Source of the DNA: Deltaproteobacteria bacterium
GTDB lineage: Bacteria > Bdellovibrionota > UBA1018 > UBA923
DNA: 6,556 bases
NCBI GenBank assembly: GCA_016194725.1
Contig: JACQAW010000388.1
Span: 1 to 6,556, forward strand
Direction of reading: 5' to 3'
Shown: in pieces, positions 6,107 through 6,556 of the stretch
Numbering within the stretch: position 1 is the first letter of the stretch
How the letters are laid out: each line of letters opens with the position of its first letter
The notes under the pieces: model-generated
The model's input: only the letters and a program-made list of their open reading frames with translations
Database searches by the model: none
What the model was told of the DNA's origin: nothing
Program-made: the position numbers and the translations under genes

Positions 6107-6556
6107 TCAGGCCAGCTTGGCCTGAATTAAATCCAAAAGTTCTTTTGCTCCGGCATGGGCCGGATTGCTATCCATGATTTTCTTCACTTGCGTGAATGCC
6201 AGCTCATACTGGTGCTGGTGATAAAGAATGCCCGCGTAGCTATATAAGATATTCGTGTTCACGGGATTCACTTCGATGTAACGGCACAAAATGTCCGAAG
6301 ACTCGTCGAATTTCCTGATCTCGTAAGCGCACTTTACCAGGTTGTAAATTGCGCCAAGATTGTTCAAATTGATCTTTAAACTTGCGACGAACTGTTCATG
6401 CGCCTTCGCGAGGTTCTTTTTGCCCAGATAAACCATGCCCATGCCGCTGATGGCTTTGTCGTTGGCCGGATTCAGCTCGAGCGCCCGTTGAAAATGCTTG
6501 ATGGCCGAATCGAGGTCGGACTTCTGCAGCGCAAGGCTGCCCACGTTTACTTGTAG
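6107..6556 (-). CDS. Tetratricopeptide-repeat protein, N-terminus beyond the window
   Basis: The frame is open to the right edge; 149 residues are visible before the TGA at 6109-6107. They contain four consecutive 32-34 residue TPR units: visible residues 1-32 (ends HFQRALELNPAN), 33-66 (GMGMVYLGKKNLAKAHEQF), 67-100 (YNLVKCAYEIRKFDES, ending VNPVN) and 101-134 (YAGILYHQHQYELAFTQV, ending SNPAH), capped by a final helix AKELLDLIQAKLA. Consensus positions (W/L-G-Y-A-F-A-P) are well kept. TPR arrays bind protein partners. A GTG at 6544 could be read as a start, but the repeat pattern continues upstream of it, so the gene is taken as 5' partial. It is the first visible gene of the minus-strand run leading to the small protein and the glycosyltransferase. 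A role in presenting a protein acceptor to that enzyme is possible but inferred. Confidence 0.88.
   Translation of the reverse strand, partial: LQVNVGSLALQKSDLDSAIKHFQRALELNPANDKAISGMGMVYLGKKNLAKAHEQFVASLKINLNNLGAIYNLVKCAYEIRKFDESSDILCRYIEVNPVNTNILYSYAGILYHQHQYELAFTQVKKIMDSNPAHAGAKELLDLIQAKLA

Noticed and set aside
5143..6177. A 344-codon open frame on the plus strand
   Set aside because: It lies antisense across the glycosyltransferase, the small gene and part of the TPR gene. The translation has no recognisable domain, and the minus-strand genes have clear family motifs and ribosome sites.

Overview
This window looks like a piece of a chromosome from a Gram-negative bacterium. GC-rich third codon positions, Shine-Dalgarno starts, a signal-peptide protein and a heptosyltransferase-family enzyme all point that way. 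The mix of genes would fit a deltaproteobacterium-like or Bdellovibrionota-like organism, but nothing seen fixes the lineage. I see no mobile element, CRISPR array, rRNA or tRNA. Almost every base is coding.

Left part (1-1326, minus strand): the 5' three quarters of an NAD kinase gene (nadK) runs off the left edge. Upstream of it in the same direction is a gene for a small secreted protein of unknown function, about 205 residues. Its reading frame is broken by a one-base shift in a CCCC run near 1155-1158. A short divergent intergenic region (1327-1437) carries -35-like boxes on both strands, embedded in a 23-bp dyad.

Middle part (1438-3647, plus strand): rarA (mgsA), a full-length replication-associated AAA+ ATPase, is followed 11 bases later by a class I SAM-dependent methyltransferase whose Shine-Dalgarno overlaps the rarA stop codon. 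These two look like one transcription unit.

Right part (3651-6556, minus strand, convergent with the methyltransferase and separated from it by 3 bases): a tight four-gene run. In transcription order it holds a TPR protein (its start lies beyond the right edge), a 46-residue small protein, a glycosyltransferase family 9 protein with a long helical C-terminal extension, and a 201-residue protein with a beta-grasp-like N-terminus and a helical C-terminus. The small gene overlaps the glycosyltransferase start by ATGA. The grouping suggests one process, plausibly glycosylation of a surface or flagellar protein, but this is inference from neighbourhood and fold. It is the part of the window most likely to hold poorly described biology.
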